DNA from: Sideroxydans sp.
Lineage (GTDB): Bacteria; Pseudomonadota; Gammaproteobacteria; Burkholderiales; Gallionellaceae
Length of the DNA stretch: 51,400 nt
Assembly: GCA_028687425.1 (NCBI GenBank)
Contig: JAQUAD010000015.1
Location: forward strand, 1 to 51,400
Direction: 5' to 3'
Under the pieces are notes generated by a model. The model was not told the origin of the DNA and did not search any database. It saw only the letters and a list, made by a program, of their open reading frames with translations. The position numbers were made by a program, and so were the translations under genes. This document shows positions 10,700 to 19,639 of the stretch, piece by piece. Each line of letters opens with the position of its first letter. The first letter of the stretch is position 1.

Positions 10700-12285
10700 T
10701 GCGCTGCTCCCGTGTCACTGGCCGGTTGCTGCATGGTCTCCAGCATCTTGGCGGTGGCTTCCTTCAGCTTCGATTCGGAGTCGATCAGGAACTGGCTGGA
10801 GGTCACCACCTGTTCGCCTTCTTCCACGCCGCTGATGATCTGCGTCCGGCTGTTGGCCGCTACGCCCAGCGTGACGGTGCGTGGCTCGAAGCGCCCCGGT
10901 GCGCGCTGCACGAACACCTGCGTCTGCGTGCCGCTGCGCACGATGGCCTCGCTCGGCACCGTCAGCGCATCGACCTTGCGGCCGGCCTGCACTTCCACCT
11001 GGCCGAACATGTCGGGTTTGAGCAGCAATCCCGGATTGGCGAATTCCAGCCTGGCCTTGACCGTGCGCGTCTTGGCGTCGAGGTAGGGATAGATGCGCGT
11101 GAGCTTGCCGTTGAAGGTGCGGCCGGGAATGCCGGCGACCTGCAGGCTGGCGCGGTCGCCTTCGCGCACCCATGGCATGTCGTCTTCATACAGGTCGACC
11201 ATCACCCACACTCGTGACAGGTCGGCGATCACGTACAGTTCGCTGTCCGGCTTGATGCGCTGGCCTTCGCGCGCGCCGATGTTCATCACGATGCCGCTCA
11301 TCGGCGAATGGATGTGTACGCCCTTGAATACCTCGCGCGTCTGCTTGAGCTGTTCGATCTGGTGCTCGGGCAGGTCGAGCAGGCGCAGCCGCTGTTCGGA
11401 CGAGGCGAGCAGGCTCTGTGCACCCTGACGCACGTCGGCGAACGGACTGTCCTTGAGCTTCTCCGCGTTTTCCAGCGCCAGCAGATATTCTTCCTCGCTG
11501 GTCACCAGCTGCGGCGAGTAGATGGAGAGCAGCATGTCGTCCTTCTGCACCGCATCGCCGGTGTTGGTGACGAACAGCTTCTCCACCCAGCCGTCGTATT
11601 TCGGATGCAGACGCAGCAGGCGTTCCTCGTTCACCGCGATGCGACCGCTGGTGCGGATGCTGCGCGACAGTGTGGTGCGCTGCACCGGCTGCGTGCGCAC
11701 GCCGATGTCCTGCACCATCACCGGATCGATGCTGACCGTGCCGGGCAGCGTTTCCGTCTTCTCCTCGGCATATACCGGGATGTAGTCCATGTCCATCTCA
11801 TCCTGCGCCGGCACCGGCGAGGTGATCGCGGGATTCATCGGGTTGCGATAGAACAGCACCTTGCGCTCCTGCGGTGCGTCATCCTCGGCATACACCGGGA
11901 TGTAGTCCATGCCCATCTCATCCTGCGCCGGCACCGGCGAGGTGATCGCAGGGTTCATCGGGTTGCGATAGAACAGCGGTTTGCGTTCCTTGGGGCCATG
12001 GCCTTCGGCATACACCGGGATGTAGTCCATGCCCATCTCGTCCTGCGCCGGTACCGGCGAGGTGATCGCAGGGTTCATCGGGTTGCGGTAGAACAGGGGC
12101 TTGTCGTCCGCTGCCGGCGCTTGCGTTTCCTTGCCTTGCGGCTGCGTGGCGGCCAGCCAGTAACCGCCGCCCGCGCCGACCAGCAGCGCGCTGCCGATGG
12201 CTATGGCGAGTATCGTCTTATTGTTGCCGCTCGCTATGCTCGCTCTCGCCTTTGGCTTCGCGAAACTCGTTTCACTCGTTTTCAT
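10696..12285 (-). CDS. cusB: CusB-family periplasmic adaptor with three tandem metal-binding repeats
   Basis: A 529-residue membrane fusion protein linking CusA to the outer-membrane channel. After an N-terminal membrane anchor (about residues 22-45) come three nearly identical 40-residue heavy-metal-binding units, each with FYRNPMNP and DEM-x-MDYIPVY, then the lipoyl, beta-barrel and alpha-hairpin regions of an RND adaptor. One such unit is usual; three is unusual. The start at 12285 is fixed by AAGGAG 7 bases upstream; the 14 bases at its 5' end overlap the end of cusC. The repeats are Met-rich, fitting Cu(I)/Ag(I) capture in the periplasm. Confidence 0.93.
   Translation of the reverse strand: MKTSETSFAKPKARASIASGNNKTILAIAIGSALLVGAGGGYWLAATQPQGKETQAPAADDKPLFYRNPMNPAITSPVPAQDEMGMDYIPVYAEGHGPKERKPLFYRNPMNPAITSPVPAQDEMGMDYIPVYAEDDAPQERKVLFYRNPMNPAITSPVPAQDEMDMDYIPVYAEEKTETLPGTVSIDPVMVQDIGVRTQPVQRTTLSRSIRTSGRIAVNEERLLRLHPKYDGWVEKLFVTNTGDAVQKDDMLLSIYSPQLVTSEEEYLLALENAEKLKDSPFADVRQGAQSLLASSEQRLRLLDLPEHQIEQLKQTREVFKGVHIHSPMSGIVMNIGAREGQRIKPDSELYVIADLSRVWVMVDLYEDDMPWVREGDRASLQVAGIPGRTFNGKLTRIYPYLDAKTRTVKARLEFANPGLLLKPDMFGQVEVQAGRKVDALTVPSEAIVRSGTQTQVFVQRAPGRFEPRTVTLGVAANSRTQIISGVEEGEQVVTSSQFLIDSESKLKEATAKMLETMQQPASDTGAAQ
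11767..12098 (-). repeat. Triplicated metal-binding unit inside cusB
   Basis: Three copies of a roughly 92-base core at 11767-11858, 11887-11978 and 12007-12098, with an exact 120-base period. They are nearly identical at DNA level; the copy at 11767 has a few changes, including Asp for Gly in the DEM-x-MDY motif. Such identity points to recent in-frame tandem duplication. Confidence 0.9.
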
Positions 12286-13585
12286 GCGTGTTCTCCTTGG
12301 GGGCAGGCAGCGGTGCACCGACCGCGGCCTGCAGATTCGCCAGCGCCTGCCAGCCGTTGCTGATCGTCTTCCAGTACTGGGTCTCGTAGTTGTAGAGCGT
12401 GACCTGCGCGCGCACCAGATTGAGGAAGTCCACCTTGTTCACCTGATACGCGGCGCGCATGGCGGACACGGTCTGCTGCGACTGCGGGATGAGGCCGCCC
12501 TTGAACAGCGCGGCCTGTTCGCGCGCGGACTGGTATTCCGCCAGCGCCTGTTCGATCTGTGCAGTGACCTGCAACACGCTGTCCTGCAGTTCGTAATCCT
12601 GTTGCTGCCATTCGGCCTGCCGCTGGGCGACCGCCTGTCCCTGCCGGCTGCCGGCGAACAGCGGCAGGCTGATGCCGAGCGTGACGCTGGCCAGGTCGGC
12701 ACGGGCGCTGCCGTTCGGGTTGTTGCCGCTGCGGAAACCGTATGCCAGCCCCAGCTTGAGATCGGGGTAATAGTCCTTCTCCGCCAGTCGGGTGCGCGCT
12801 TCGGCGGCGTCCCGCAGCTTGCGCCGGGTGGCGAGCAGCGGACGCGTTTCCTGCGCGAGTGCGATCAGTTGTTCGCTGTCGGCGACCGGCGGCAGTGCCT
12901 CGGACGCCTGCGCCGGCAGGATGATGTCGGTAAAGGCTTTGCGTCCCAGCAGTGCGTTCATGCGCGCCGCCATGTTGCGGCGCGAAGCGCGCAGACCGAG
13001 CTCCATCTCCAGCAGTTTGGACAGTTCCACCTGTGCCAGCAGCACATCGGACTGCATGCCGAGTCCTGTGCTGTAACGCGTCTCCGCGATGGCGTTCAGC
13101 TGGCGCAGCCAGGCCTGGTTGCGCAGCACGATGTCCAGCGCGCGGTCGAGGTAGAACAGGTTCCACCAGGCGCTGCGCACGTTGCGCTCCAGCATCTGGC
13201 TTTGTTCGCGCACGTCCTCTCCGGCTGCCTGCGCTTCGTTGTCGGCGGCCTGTTCGCGCAAGCCCAGCTTGCCGGGGAAGGGCAGCGTCAGGCCGATGCC
13301 GATCTGCTTCTGCGTCATCGCTTCCTGCGATGCGGAGAAGGTGTCGGTCGGGAAGCTGAGCGCGTTCAGCGACAGCGTGGGATCGGGCAGGGTGCCTGCC
13401 TGATCGGGCACGGCCGCCAGCGCCTCGGCGCGTGACTGCCTTGCCGCGAGTGCGGGATTGTCCGCCAGCGCGAGCGCCACGGCCTCGTCCAGCTGCAGCG
13501 GTGCGTCCGTTGCCGCATGTGCCGTCTGCATCAACAAGGACGCAAGCAGCCACACGCGAACGAAATGCTTGATCGTGTTCGTCAT
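12272..13585 (-). CDS. cusC: CusC/TolC-family outer-membrane channel
   Basis: A 437-residue outer-membrane efflux protein, the exit duct of the Cus pump. The ATG at 13585 is chosen because GGAG lies 8 bases upstream and because it opens a signal peptide ending in AHA near residue 24. There is no lipobox Cys, so unlike E. coli CusC it is probably not lipidated. Two OEP repeats follow: LQLDEAVALALADNPAL opens the first, and long coiled-coil stretches rich in Ala, Gln and Glu follow. It is preceded by cusF across a 64-base gap with a strong hairpin, and it overlaps cusB by 14 bases. Confidence 0.9.
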   Translation of the reverse strand: MTNTIKHFVRVWLLASLLMQTAHAATDAPLQLDEAVALALADNPALAARQSRAEALAAVPDQAGTLPDPTLSLNALSFPTDTFSASQEAMTQKQIGIGLTLPFPGKLGLREQAADNEAQAAGEDVREQSQMLERNVRSAWWNLFYLDRALDIVLRNQAWLRQLNAIAETRYSTGLGMQSDVLLAQVELSKLLEMELGLRASRRNMAARMNALLGRKAFTDIILPAQASEALPPVADSEQLIALAQETRPLLATRRKLRDAAEARTRLAEKDYYPDLKLGLAYGFRSGNNPNGSARADLASVTLGISLPLFAGSRQGQAVAQRQAEWQQQDYELQDSVLQVTAQIEQALAEYQSAREQAALFKGGLIPQSQQTVSAMRAAYQVNKVDFLNLVRAQVTLYNYETQYWKTISNGWQALANLQAAVGAPLPAPKENTHENE

Positions 13586-13604
13586 TTGTTTGTCTCCAGT
13601 CGGG

Positions 13605-13634
13605 GCGGCAGTCGCCATATCCGGCGACTGCCGC
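13605..13634 (-). promoter_or_regulatory. Intercistronic hairpin between cusF and cusC
   Basis: A perfect 12-base inverted repeat (13605-13616 and 13623-13634) with a 6-base loop, lying between the cusF stop and the cusC start. No U-run follows, so it is more likely an mRNA processing or stability element than a terminator. Confidence 0.6.
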
Positions 13635-13649
13635 ACAGCCGAGCCGCGC

Positions 13650-14003
13650 TTATTTCTGCGGCGTGATGTGCGTGACGAAATACATGCGCGGGCCTTCGTT
13701 GACCACTTCGAACATCACTTTCTGGCCGGGCTTGATGCCTTTCAGGATCGCGGCATCCTTGACCTTGAAGTCCATGGTCATGCCGGGCCAGCCCAGCGAC
13801 TGGATCGGGCCGTGCGTCATGTTGACCTTGTTGTGCTGCAGATCGATCTTGTTCACCACGCCCTGTCCCATGTGTTTCTGCATGGCGTGTGCATCGGCCT
13901 GATGCATGTCGCCCTGGGACATGTGTTGCATATGTTCGGCCGCCAGTGCGGCAGTGGAAGTGGCGAGCAAGAATGCAGAGAGGGTGAAGGTTGCGAATTT
14001 CAT
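13650..14003 (-). CDS. cusF: CusF-like periplasmic copper/silver chaperone
   Basis: A 117-residue secreted protein. A signal peptide (residues 1-20, ending ALA) is followed by a His/Met-rich linker (HMQHMSQGDMHQADAH) and the CusF beta-barrel domain. The domain has the known ligands in HGPIQSLGWPGMTMDF: His, the capping Trp and the two Met of MTM. It hands Cu(I)/Ag(I) to CusB in the periplasm. The ATG at 14003 has AGGAG 8 bases upstream; longer starts lack a ribosome site. The extra His/Met linker may add metal capacity. Confidence 0.92.
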   Translation of the reverse strand: MKFATFTLSAFLLATSTAALAAEHMQHMSQGDMHQADAHAMQKHMGQGVVNKIDLQHNKVNMTHGPIQSLGWPGMTMDFKVKDAAILKGIKPGQKVMFEVVNEGPRMYFVTHITPQK

Positions 14004-14143
14004 GTTTGTTCTCCTGTTAACAATCGTAATGATGCGGACTTGACGCCGGTGCTTGTGCCCATGCAACACGCAGGCGCAAGCAGGCACCGGACAGTGCGGG
14101 ACGATGATCAGCTTGTGAAAACGGCAGACGTACTCGTCCCGCG

Positions 14144-14527
14144 TCAGGCGCGGACGAGCGGTGGAGGCAGCAGTGGTGCGGTGATGTGCGAGGTGAATGA
14201 TTCAGGCAGGAAGGCGATCACTTGCGAGGTCGCTTCGAGTATCTGTGCCGAGGTCGGCGCGACAGCGATGTAACCGCTGCAGGCCAGATGGCAGACGCTG
14301 CAGGCAGAGCATGAGGAAGCTGTGTCGTCGCTGGTCTGTGCCGAATCCTGGTGCATCATGTGATGCTCACCCATGTCATCATGCGACATGTCCATCATCA
14401 TGCTGCTGTCGTGACACTCACCCTGCTGCAATTGCATGCCGAGCGATGCCGCCAGTGCGCTGCCGCTGGAAAGCGGGAGCCACAACAGCATGATCACGGC
14501 GATGATTTTTCGGGTCAGGTTCGACAT
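14144..14527 (-). CDS. Secreted His/Met/Cys-rich protein (DUF2946-like)
   Basis: A 127-residue protein at the head of the cus operon. The ATG at 14527 gives a convincing signal peptide (hydrophobic core IIAVIMLLWLPL, cleavage after SALA). The mature part is dense in His, Met and Asp (about residues 36-60) and then has a CSACSVCHLACSG cluster with four Cys. This resembles the small DUF2946-type proteins found next to copper genes; I am not certain of the family. Metal binding in the periplasm is inferred from composition and position. No clear Shine-Dalgarno sequence is seen. About 140 bases separate it from cusF. Confidence 0.65.
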   Translation of the reverse strand: MSNLTRKIIAVIMLLWLPLSSGSALAASLGMQLQQGECHDSSMMMDMSHDDMGEHHMMHQDSAQTSDDTASSCSACSVCHLACSGYIAVAPTSAQILEATSQVIAFLPESFTSHITAPLLPPPLVRA

Positions 14528-14675
14528 GTGGCGCAGTGTGGGGAAACTTGGCTGATTAGTCAATGCGCTGTCAGGTAGGTTCCGCCGGGGTGAACATTTA
14601 TATAACCGTTGTCCAGAAGGCAACGAAGAGGGTAAAGTTCACACAACCCAGCATAACAATAAACGAGGTTAGAAA

Positions 14676-17108
14676 ATGGCGATAACGATCACGGTGGTAG
14701 TTCTTACTGTCTTCCTTTTACTGGCATTCTTCCGTTCCTCGATCTGGGGCTGGCTATTCGCCTTCCTGGTGCTGGTGCCGATGATCGCCATCGAGAGCCG
14801 CATCTCGGACGGTGCGTTGAAGAACATCTATCTTGCGCTGGCAATATTCGTGCTGGTGTTCGGCGTGCCTTATCTGCGCCGCCTGCTGATCAGCAACTTC
14901 ATCCTGAAAATCTTCCGCAAGATATTGCCGCAGGTCTCGCAGACCGAACAGGAGGCGCTGGACGCCGGTACGGTGTGGTGGGACGGTGAGCTGTTCAGCG
15001 GTCGTCCGCGCTGGAGCAAGCTGCTGGACATGCCCAAGACCGGCTTGAGTGAGCGCGAGCAGGCCTTCGTGGACAACGAAGTGGAAACGCTGTGCGGCAT
15101 GCTGGACGACTGGGACATCACTCACACGCGGCAGGACCTGCCGCCCGAGGTGTGGCAGTACATCAAGGACAAGGGTTTCTTCGGCATGATCATTCCGCAG
15201 GAATACGGCGGACTGGAATTCTCGGCACAGGCGCACTCTGCCGTGGTGACCAAGGTAGCTTCAAGAAGCGGTACGGCAGGGGTGACGGTGATGGTGCCGA
15301 ATTCGCTGGGGCCGGCCGAACTGCTGTTGAAATACGGCACCGCGGAGCAGAAGGACAAATACCTGAACCGTCTGGCGAAGGGACTGGAAGTGCCGTGCTT
15401 CGCGTTGACCGGCCCGTTCGCCGGTTCCGATGCGGGTGCGATCCCCGATAGCGGCGTCGTGTGTCACGGCGAATTCAACGGACAGCAAGTGCTGGGCATA
15501 CGCCTCAACTGGGAGAAGCGCTATATCACGCTGGCACCGGTCGCGACCCTGCTCGGGCTGGCGTTCAAGCTTTACGACCCCGAGCATCTGCTGGGTGCGG
15601 AAGAATCGCTGGGCATCACACTGGCCTTGATCCCCACGGACTTGCCGGGGGTGCAGACCGGCCGTCGCCACTTTCCGCTCAACTCTGCTTTCCTCAACGG
15701 TCCGACCGTAGGCAAGGATGTGTTCATCCCCATGGATTACATCATCGGCGGCATGACGCGCATCGGCCAGGGCTGGCGCATGCTGATGGACTGCCTTTCG
15801 GTGGGGCGCTCCATCTCGTTGCCGGCCAGCGCGGTGGGCGGTGCCAAGCTGGCGGTGCGCAGCAGCGGTGCCTATGGCCGCGTGCGCAAACAGTTCCACA
15901 TGCCGGTCGGCAAGTTCGAAGGGGTGGAAGAAGCATTGGCGCGCATCGGCGGCAATACCTATGTGATGGATGCGGCGCGGCGCATGACGGCGCTGGCGGT
16001 GGACCTGGGCGAGAAACCGTCGGTGGTGTCGGCCATCGCCAAGTATCACTGCACCGAGCGCGGCCGCATGGTGATCAACGACGCGATGGACGTGCACGGC
16101 GGCAAGGGCATCTGCATGGGGCCGGACAACTATCTGGCGCGCATGTACCAGCAGACGCCGATCGGCATCACCGTGGAAGGCGCGAACATCCTCACGCGCA
16201 GCCTGATGATCTTCGGTCAGGGGGCGGTGCGTTCCCATCCGTATGTGCTGAAGGAGATGCAGGCGGCGCATAACCAGAATGCGGAGCGCGCCTCGCTGGA
16301 TTTCGACCGCGCATTCTTCGCGCACATCAGTTTCAGCCTGAGCAATGCGGTGCGCTCGGTGCTGTACGGCCTGTCCGGCGGGCGGCTGATCTATGTGCCG
16401 ACCGGCGCGCCCACGCATCGCTATTATCAGTTGCTGACACGTTATGCCGCTTCCTTTGCTTTCGCGGCCGACATCGCGATGGCGGTGCTGGGCGGTGGCT
16501 TGAAGCGCAAGGAGAAACTGTCGGCGCGTCTGGGAGACGTGTTGAGCAACCTCTACCTGTGTTCGGCAGTGCTGAAGAAGTTCGAGGACGATGGCCGGCC
16601 GCAGGCAGACGAACCTTTGCTGCACTGGGCGATGGAAGACGGGTTGTATCGCATCCAGACGGCGTTCGACGGCGTGCTGCAGAACTTCCCGAACCGGCTG
16701 TTCGCACTGTTGTTGCGGGTGGTGATCTTCCCGCTGGGGCAGTGCCGCAAACCGCCTTCCGATGACAGGGGGCATCAGGTGGCAGCGCTGATGTTGACGC
16801 CGGGCAGTGCGCGTGACCGGCTCACGGCCGGCATGTATATCAAGCACGATGAGCAGGATGCGGTAGGCGCTCTGGAAGCCGCACTGGCCAGTACCCTGGC
16901 CTGCGAGCCATTGCAAGCCAGGCTGGAGCACGCAGTCAAGAATCACAAGTTGAAGGAGAGGGATGAGATGCTGCGTATCGCGGAAGCGCGCGAGGCGGGT
17001 CTGATCAACCCGGAAGAGGCGATACAGCTGGAGCGCGATTACATGCTGCGGCGCAAAGTGATCATGGTGGACGACTTTGCATCGGGGCAGTTGCAAGCGG
17101 GTAAATAG
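14676..17108 (+). CDS. fadE: FadE-type acyl-CoA dehydrogenase
   Basis: An 810-residue flavoprotein that catalyses the first step of fatty-acid beta-oxidation (acyl-CoA to 2-enoyl-CoA). Length and layout match E. coli FadE: two N-terminal hydrophobic segments (residues 1-40 and 52-70), then the acyl-CoA dehydrogenase core from about residue 140. IIPQEYGGLEFSAQAHS and CFALTGPFAGSDAGAIPD are typical of the family. A DUF1974-like C-terminal extension follows. GAGG lies about 8 bases before the ATG. The operon partners for the next steps are not adjacent; acyl-CoA synthetase lies 264 bases downstream. Confidence 0.92.
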   Translation: MAITITVVVLTVFLLLAFFRSSIWGWLFAFLVLVPMIAIESRISDGALKNIYLALAIFVLVFGVPYLRRLLISNFILKIFRKILPQVSQTEQEALDAGTVWWDGELFSGRPRWSKLLDMPKTGLSEREQAFVDNEVETLCGMLDDWDITHTRQDLPPEVWQYIKDKGFFGMIIPQEYGGLEFSAQAHSAVVTKVASRSGTAGVTVMVPNSLGPAELLLKYGTAEQKDKYLNRLAKGLEVPCFALTGPFAGSDAGAIPDSGVVCHGEFNGQQVLGIRLNWEKRYITLAPVATLLGLAFKLYDPEHLLGAEESLGITLALIPTDLPGVQTGRRHFPLNSAFLNGPTVGKDVFIPMDYIIGGMTRIGQGWRMLMDCLSVGRSISLPASAVGGAKLAVRSSGAYGRVRKQFHMPVGKFEGVEEALARIGGNTYVMDAARRMTALAVDLGEKPSVVSAIAKYHCTERGRMVINDAMDVHGGKGICMGPDNYLARMYQQTPIGITVEGANILTRSLMIFGQGAVRSHPYVLKEMQAAHNQNAERASLDFDRAFFAHISFSLSNAVRSVLYGLSGGRLIYVPTGAPTHRYYQLLTRYAASFAFAADIAMAVLGGGLKRKEKLSARLGDVLSNLYLCSAVLKKFEDDGRPQADEPLLHWAMEDGLYRIQTAFDGVLQNFPNRLFALLLRVVIFPLGQCRKPPSDDRGHQVAALMLTPGSARDRLTAGMYIKHDEQDAVGALEAALASTLACEPLQARLEHAVKNHKLKERDEMLRIAEAREAGLINPEEAIQLERDYMLRRKVIMVDDFASGQLQAGK

Positions 17109-17155
17109 TTGCCCGGGCTGGCCGGGATTCAGGTTTGTGCTGCGCTGAAAAAATT

Positions 17156-17169
17156 AAAACGAACGTTTG
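17156..17169 (+). promoter_or_regulatory. Possible fatty-acid regulator operator
   Basis: AAAAC-GAAC-GTTTG, an inverted repeat of AAAC and GTTT around 4 bases, lies in the 264-base gap between fadE and the acyl-CoA synthetase gene. It resembles the PsrA/TetR-type operator pattern of fatty-acid genes. Only one site was seen, so the call is weak. The rest of the gap shows no gene. Confidence 0.25.
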
Positions 17170-17372
17170 AAATGTGCGCGGAATGTGGATACCATGCTGA
17201 AAAATCAAGCGGGTTATACCAGTTTCATGTCCGGCAAAGATGGGCGGGGAAATAATCCAGCAAGTAAGTAAGGGAGGGAAGTGTCGCGCGCGGCCGGCGC
17301 GGGACTTCCGGCACTACGCAGCCAGCATGTGTTTGACGAGTTGAGCTGACAGCCAAAAAGGGGAGAGAGCAT

Positions 17373-19178
17373 ATGGTGGCACCGGGTAACGAAGATGTGA
17401 TTACGCCGGAACAGGCGGGCACTCTGCACGGATTGTTTCTTGAGCGAGTCGAACGCACACCGGACAAAGAGGCCTATCGTTATTTCGATGTACATGACAA
17501 TGAATGGGTAAGCCTGAGCTGGCACCAGATGCGCGACGAGGTGGGACGCTGGCAAGCGGCGCTGGCGAAGGAAGGTTTGCAAAAGGGGGACCGCGTGGCC
17601 CTGATGCTGCGCAACTGCCCGCAATGGGTGATGTTCGACCAGGCGGCGATGTCGCTGGGCTTGGTCACCGTGCCGTTGTACACCGTGGACCGTGCCGAGA
17701 ATATTGCCTACATCGTGAACGATGCGCAGGCCAAGGTGTTGCTGTTCGAAACTGCCGAGCAATGGCAGGAATTGAACGCAGTGAAGACGCTGATGCCCAG
17801 CGTGCAACGTTTCATTTCTCTGGATGACGTGCCGAGCGACGAACCGCGTCTGCTCTCGGCTCGAAGCGCTTTACCGCAGTCTGCAGCGCTGCAGCTACCC
17901 GTCGCATGCGACATGGGAGAACTGGTCAGCATCATCTACACCTCCGGCACCACCGGCAAACCCAAGGGCGTGATGCTGAGCCATCGCAACATGCTGAGCA
18001 ATACGCATGCAGCGCTGGGCACCTTCGTGGTGTACGGCAGCGACCTGATGCTGTCCTTCCTGCCGCTGTCGCACACTTTCGAGCGTACCTGCGGCTATTA
18101 CCTGCAAGTGATGACCGGCGCCACCGTCGCGTACGCGCGTTCCATTCCGCTGCTTTCCGAAGATCTGCAGACCATACGGCCGACCATCCTCATCTCGGTG
18201 CCGCGCATCTATGAACGCATCTACTCGGCGATCAGCGCCAAGCTGGAAGAAGGCCCGGCGCTGCGCAAGAAGTTGTTCCATCTGGCGGTCGAGGTGGGGT
18301 GGAAGCGCTTTGAGCGCGAGCAGGGGCGCGGCGGCTGGAAGCTCTCGATGCTGCTGTGGCCCATCCTGAACAAGCTGGTGGCAGGCAAGATCCTGGCGCG
18401 TCTGGGCGGTCGTCTGCGCACGGCGGTCACCGGGGGCGCTGCACTGGATGCGGACATCTCGCGCATGTTTGTCGGTCTCGGCCTGCCGGTGGTGCAGGGA
18501 TATGGCCTGACGGAAACCAGCCCTATCGTTACCGGCAATCATCTGGACAACAATTTCCCCGACAGCGTGGGCCAACCGTTGCGCGGTGTGCAGATCAAGC
18601 TGGGCGCACAGAACGCGCTGCTGGTGAAAGGCCCGAACGTGATGATGGGCTACTGGAACAATCCGGAAGCCACCAAAGCCATGATCGACGAAGACGGCTG
18701 GCTCAACACCGGCGACATTGCGCGCATCTCGGAAACCGGACATGTGTATATCACCGGACGCCTGAAAGAAATCATCGTGCTGGCCAATGGTGAGAAGTTG
18801 CCGCCTGCGGATATGGAGGCGGCGATCCTGCACGATCCCTTGATCGATCAGGTAATGATCGTCGGTGAAGGCAAGCCGTATCTGGTGGCCTTGGCCGTGC
18901 TCAATCCCGTGGTATGGCCCGAGATCGCCGCCAAGGTCGGTGTGTCTGCGGACTTGCCCGAATCGCTCACCGATACCAACGTGGAAGCCAAAGTGTTACG
19001 TCGCATCGCGCGCAACATCCGTGCGTTCCCGGGCTATGCCAAGGTGCACCGCGTGCTGTTGCTGACGGAGCCATGGAGCATAGACAACGGCCTGCTGACC
19101 CCCAAGCTCAGTTTGAAGCGCGACAAGGTGGTGGCAAAGTTCTCGCTCGAGATCGAAGCACTTTATGAGGGACACTGA
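17373..19178 (+). CDS. Long-chain acyl-CoA synthetase (AMP-forming)
   Basis: A 601-residue enzyme that activates fatty acids with ATP and CoA. The adenylate-forming signature is complete: IIYTSGTTGKPKGVMLSH as the ATP/AMP loop (about residues 186-203), then GYGLTE, then GWLNTGDIA, and the C-terminal KEIIVLANGEK with the hinge region. It resembles the long (FadD15-like) bacterial and eukaryotic form more than E. coli FadD. GGGGAGAG lies just before the ATG. The thioesterase gene starts one base after its stop, so the two are co-translated. Confidence 0.92.
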   Translation: MVAPGNEDVITPEQAGTLHGLFLERVERTPDKEAYRYFDVHDNEWVSLSWHQMRDEVGRWQAALAKEGLQKGDRVALMLRNCPQWVMFDQAAMSLGLVTVPLYTVDRAENIAYIVNDAQAKVLLFETAEQWQELNAVKTLMPSVQRFISLDDVPSDEPRLLSARSALPQSAALQLPVACDMGELVSIIYTSGTTGKPKGVMLSHRNMLSNTHAALGTFVVYGSDLMLSFLPLSHTFERTCGYYLQVMTGATVAYARSIPLLSEDLQTIRPTILISVPRIYERIYSAISAKLEEGPALRKKLFHLAVEVGWKRFEREQGRGGWKLSMLLWPILNKLVAGKILARLGGRLRTAVTGGAALDADISRMFVGLGLPVVQGYGLTETSPIVTGNHLDNNFPDSVGQPLRGVQIKLGAQNALLVKGPNVMMGYWNNPEATKAMIDEDGWLNTGDIARISETGHVYITGRLKEIIVLANGEKLPPADMEAAILHDPLIDQVMIVGEGKPYLVALAVLNPVVWPEIAAKVGVSADLPESLTDTNVEAKVLRRIARNIRAFPGYAKVHRVLLLTEPWSIDNGLLTPKLSLKRDKVVAKFSLEIEALYEGH

Positions 19179-19179
19179 C

Positions 19180-19578
19180 ATGAGCACACCCGTTACCTCT
19201 TTACCCGATCGCGAGCCGACCCTGCGTGTGGCGGCGATGCCTTCCGATGCCAATTACACCGGGGACATCTTCGGCGGCTGGCTGATGGGGCAGGTGGATG
19301 TCGCCGGCAGCATCCCGGCTGTACAGCGTGCCAAGGGACGCGTGGCTACCGTGGCGGTGAATTCCTTCGTGTTCAAGCAGCCGATCTTTATCGGCGACGT
19401 CGTGAGTTTCTATACGCGGATCGTCAAGACCGGCAACACCTCGATCACAGTGGATGTGGAGGTGTATGTGCAGCGCGATCCGGCCAATCCGACTTGTCAC
19501 CAAGTGACGGAGGCGCAATTGACCTATGTAGCAGTTGGGGAGGACCGTAAGCCCAGGCCATTGCCACCGGCGGACTGA
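19180..19578 (+). CDS. YciA-type acyl-CoA thioesterase
   Basis: A 132-residue hot-dog-fold enzyme that hydrolyses acyl-CoA. The key stretch ANYTGDIFGGWLMGQVD is typical of the YciA/BACH family, with the catalytic Asp in it. The preferred start is the ATG at 19180, one base after the synthetase stop, with GAGGGA 7 bases upstream; an in-frame ATG at 19165 is less well placed. Sitting between the synthetase and a secreted esterase, it could balance the acyl-CoA pool. Confidence 0.88.
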   Translation: MSTPVTSLPDREPTLRVAAMPSDANYTGDIFGGWLMGQVDVAGSIPAVQRAKGRVATVAVNSFVFKQPIFIGDVVSFYTRIVKTGNTSITVDVEVYVQRDPANPTCHQVTEAQLTYVAVGEDRKPRPLPPAD

Positions 19579-19639
19579 GTCGGAGTCGAAGGTAATCGTT
19601 TTTCATCGCAGCATTTCAAAACTAGAGGGAGGGCATCAA

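Noticed and set aside
15261-17096. A 611-codon open frame on the minus strand
   Set aside because: Antisense to fadE, with biased composition and no recognisable domain.
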